Positions 63,791-64,000 of a DNA stretch of 64,000 nucleotides are shown here, one piece after another. The translations under genes and the position numbers were made by a program. Source of the stretch: Clostridium sp. (GTDB taxonomy: Bacteria; Bacillota; Clostridia; Lachnospirales; Lachnospiraceae). How positions within the stretch are numbered: position 1 is the first letter of the stretch; every line of letters begins with the position of its first letter. The stretch is from contig JAMOZY010000008.1 of assembly GCA_023667695.1 (NCBI GenBank), forward strand, positions 1-64,000, in the 5' to 3' direction. The notes below the pieces were generated by a model, which worked only from the letters and a program-made list of their open reading frames with translations, searched no databases and was not told where the DNA came from.

Positions 63791-64000
63791 TATTTAACTC
63801 TTCAAAATAGGACTTTACAATATCCTGTACCCCGCTTGGATAATTGGAGCTTTCTACCCGGTTATAGGCGTTTTGTGAATAATCTCCGATTACCTGCTGA
63901 TAATTCACGGAGGTTCCTGCCCAGGCTTCTCCACCCTGCTGATTGATGCCGGTTCCATTGGCATTCACCTTACCATCCAGACTTTCATTATCCTGAAGCT
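63786..64000 (-). CDS. C-terminal end of an unidentified protein (partial at window edge)
   Basis: The frame is open to the right edge; about 70 visible residues ending YPSGVQDIVKSYFEELNK. The pattern QQVIGDYSQNAYN with conserved Tyr and Asn suggests the tail of a membrane protein from the same BatD/BatB-type clusters, but I do not recognise it reliably. The start lies outside the window. Confidence 0.75.
   Translation of the reverse strand, partial: LQDNESLDGKVNANGTGINQQGGEAWAGTSVNYQQVIGDYSQNAYNRVESSNYPSGVQDIVKSYFEELNK

Overview
The window looks like chromosomal DNA of an anaerobic, low-to-mid GC Firmicute, most likely a Lachnospiraceae-type Clostridium relative. The basis is family-level: a FabK-type type II fatty acid operon with split AccA/AccD, type III glutamine synthetase, HrcA/CIRCE heat-shock control, a CsoR copper repressor, an ECF vitamin transporter, a CspA-like subtilase and an agr-type peptide locus. 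Strong AGGAGG-type ribosome binding sites precede most genes. Most genes read on the minus strand; the plus-strand exceptions are 7892-13217, 14494-15378 and the agrBD pair at 21163-21811. There is no insertion sequence, prophage or CRISPR array.

Layout. 57-7525 is one minus-strand fatty acid operon: acpP, accD, accA, fabK, fabD, fabG, fabF, fabZ and a terminal MarR regulator. It has a clear promoter and a candidate operator, and an unusual 89-bp tandem repeat sits between fabG and fabF. Divergent from it are an AMP-forming acyl ligase, a second FabF-like ketosynthase and a PAS hybrid histidine kinase. 13344-15378 holds a formate/nitrite-type channel divergent from a hemerythrin-domain protein. 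15485-20884 holds a small hypothetical gene, a mazEF cassette flanked by 45-bp direct repeats, a Csp-like subtilase, an HtrA protease and an XRE regulator. 21163-23904 is an agr-like quorum-sensing locus; its AgrD gene has no cysteine and appears to encode a serine-lactone peptide.

24189-35403 contains Hsp20 under CIRCE control, a YbaK deacylase, MetY, an IscU/IscS pair, a TcdA-like E1 enzyme, csoR-copA, a papain-like protein, a LysR regulator and hicAB. A tRNA-Leu(UAG) lies at 35612-35692. 35788-49988 is a long codirectional run: a VanY-like carboxypeptidase, an anchored protein with a histidine kinase and response regulator, a TtcA-like PP-loop enzyme, ppk, ppx, pheA, a folate set (folB-folK fusion, folP, an HD protein, folC) and a polysaccharide deacetylase. 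50159-56801 holds type III glutamine synthetase, a D-2-hydroxyacid dehydrogenase, a degenerate HPr-like protein, a class V aminotransferase with an ECF S component behind a PdxR-like box, and a sodium/calcium exchanger. 56882-64000 is a MoxR-DUF58-VWA-VWA cluster that runs off the right edge.

Most worth following up: the cysteine-free AgrD at 21710-21811; the mazEF cassette whose flanking repeats duplicate the 3' end of the neighbouring protease gene; the possible vitamin B6 module at 53973-55736; the degenerate HPr at 53676-53909; and the tandem repeat inside the fab operon.
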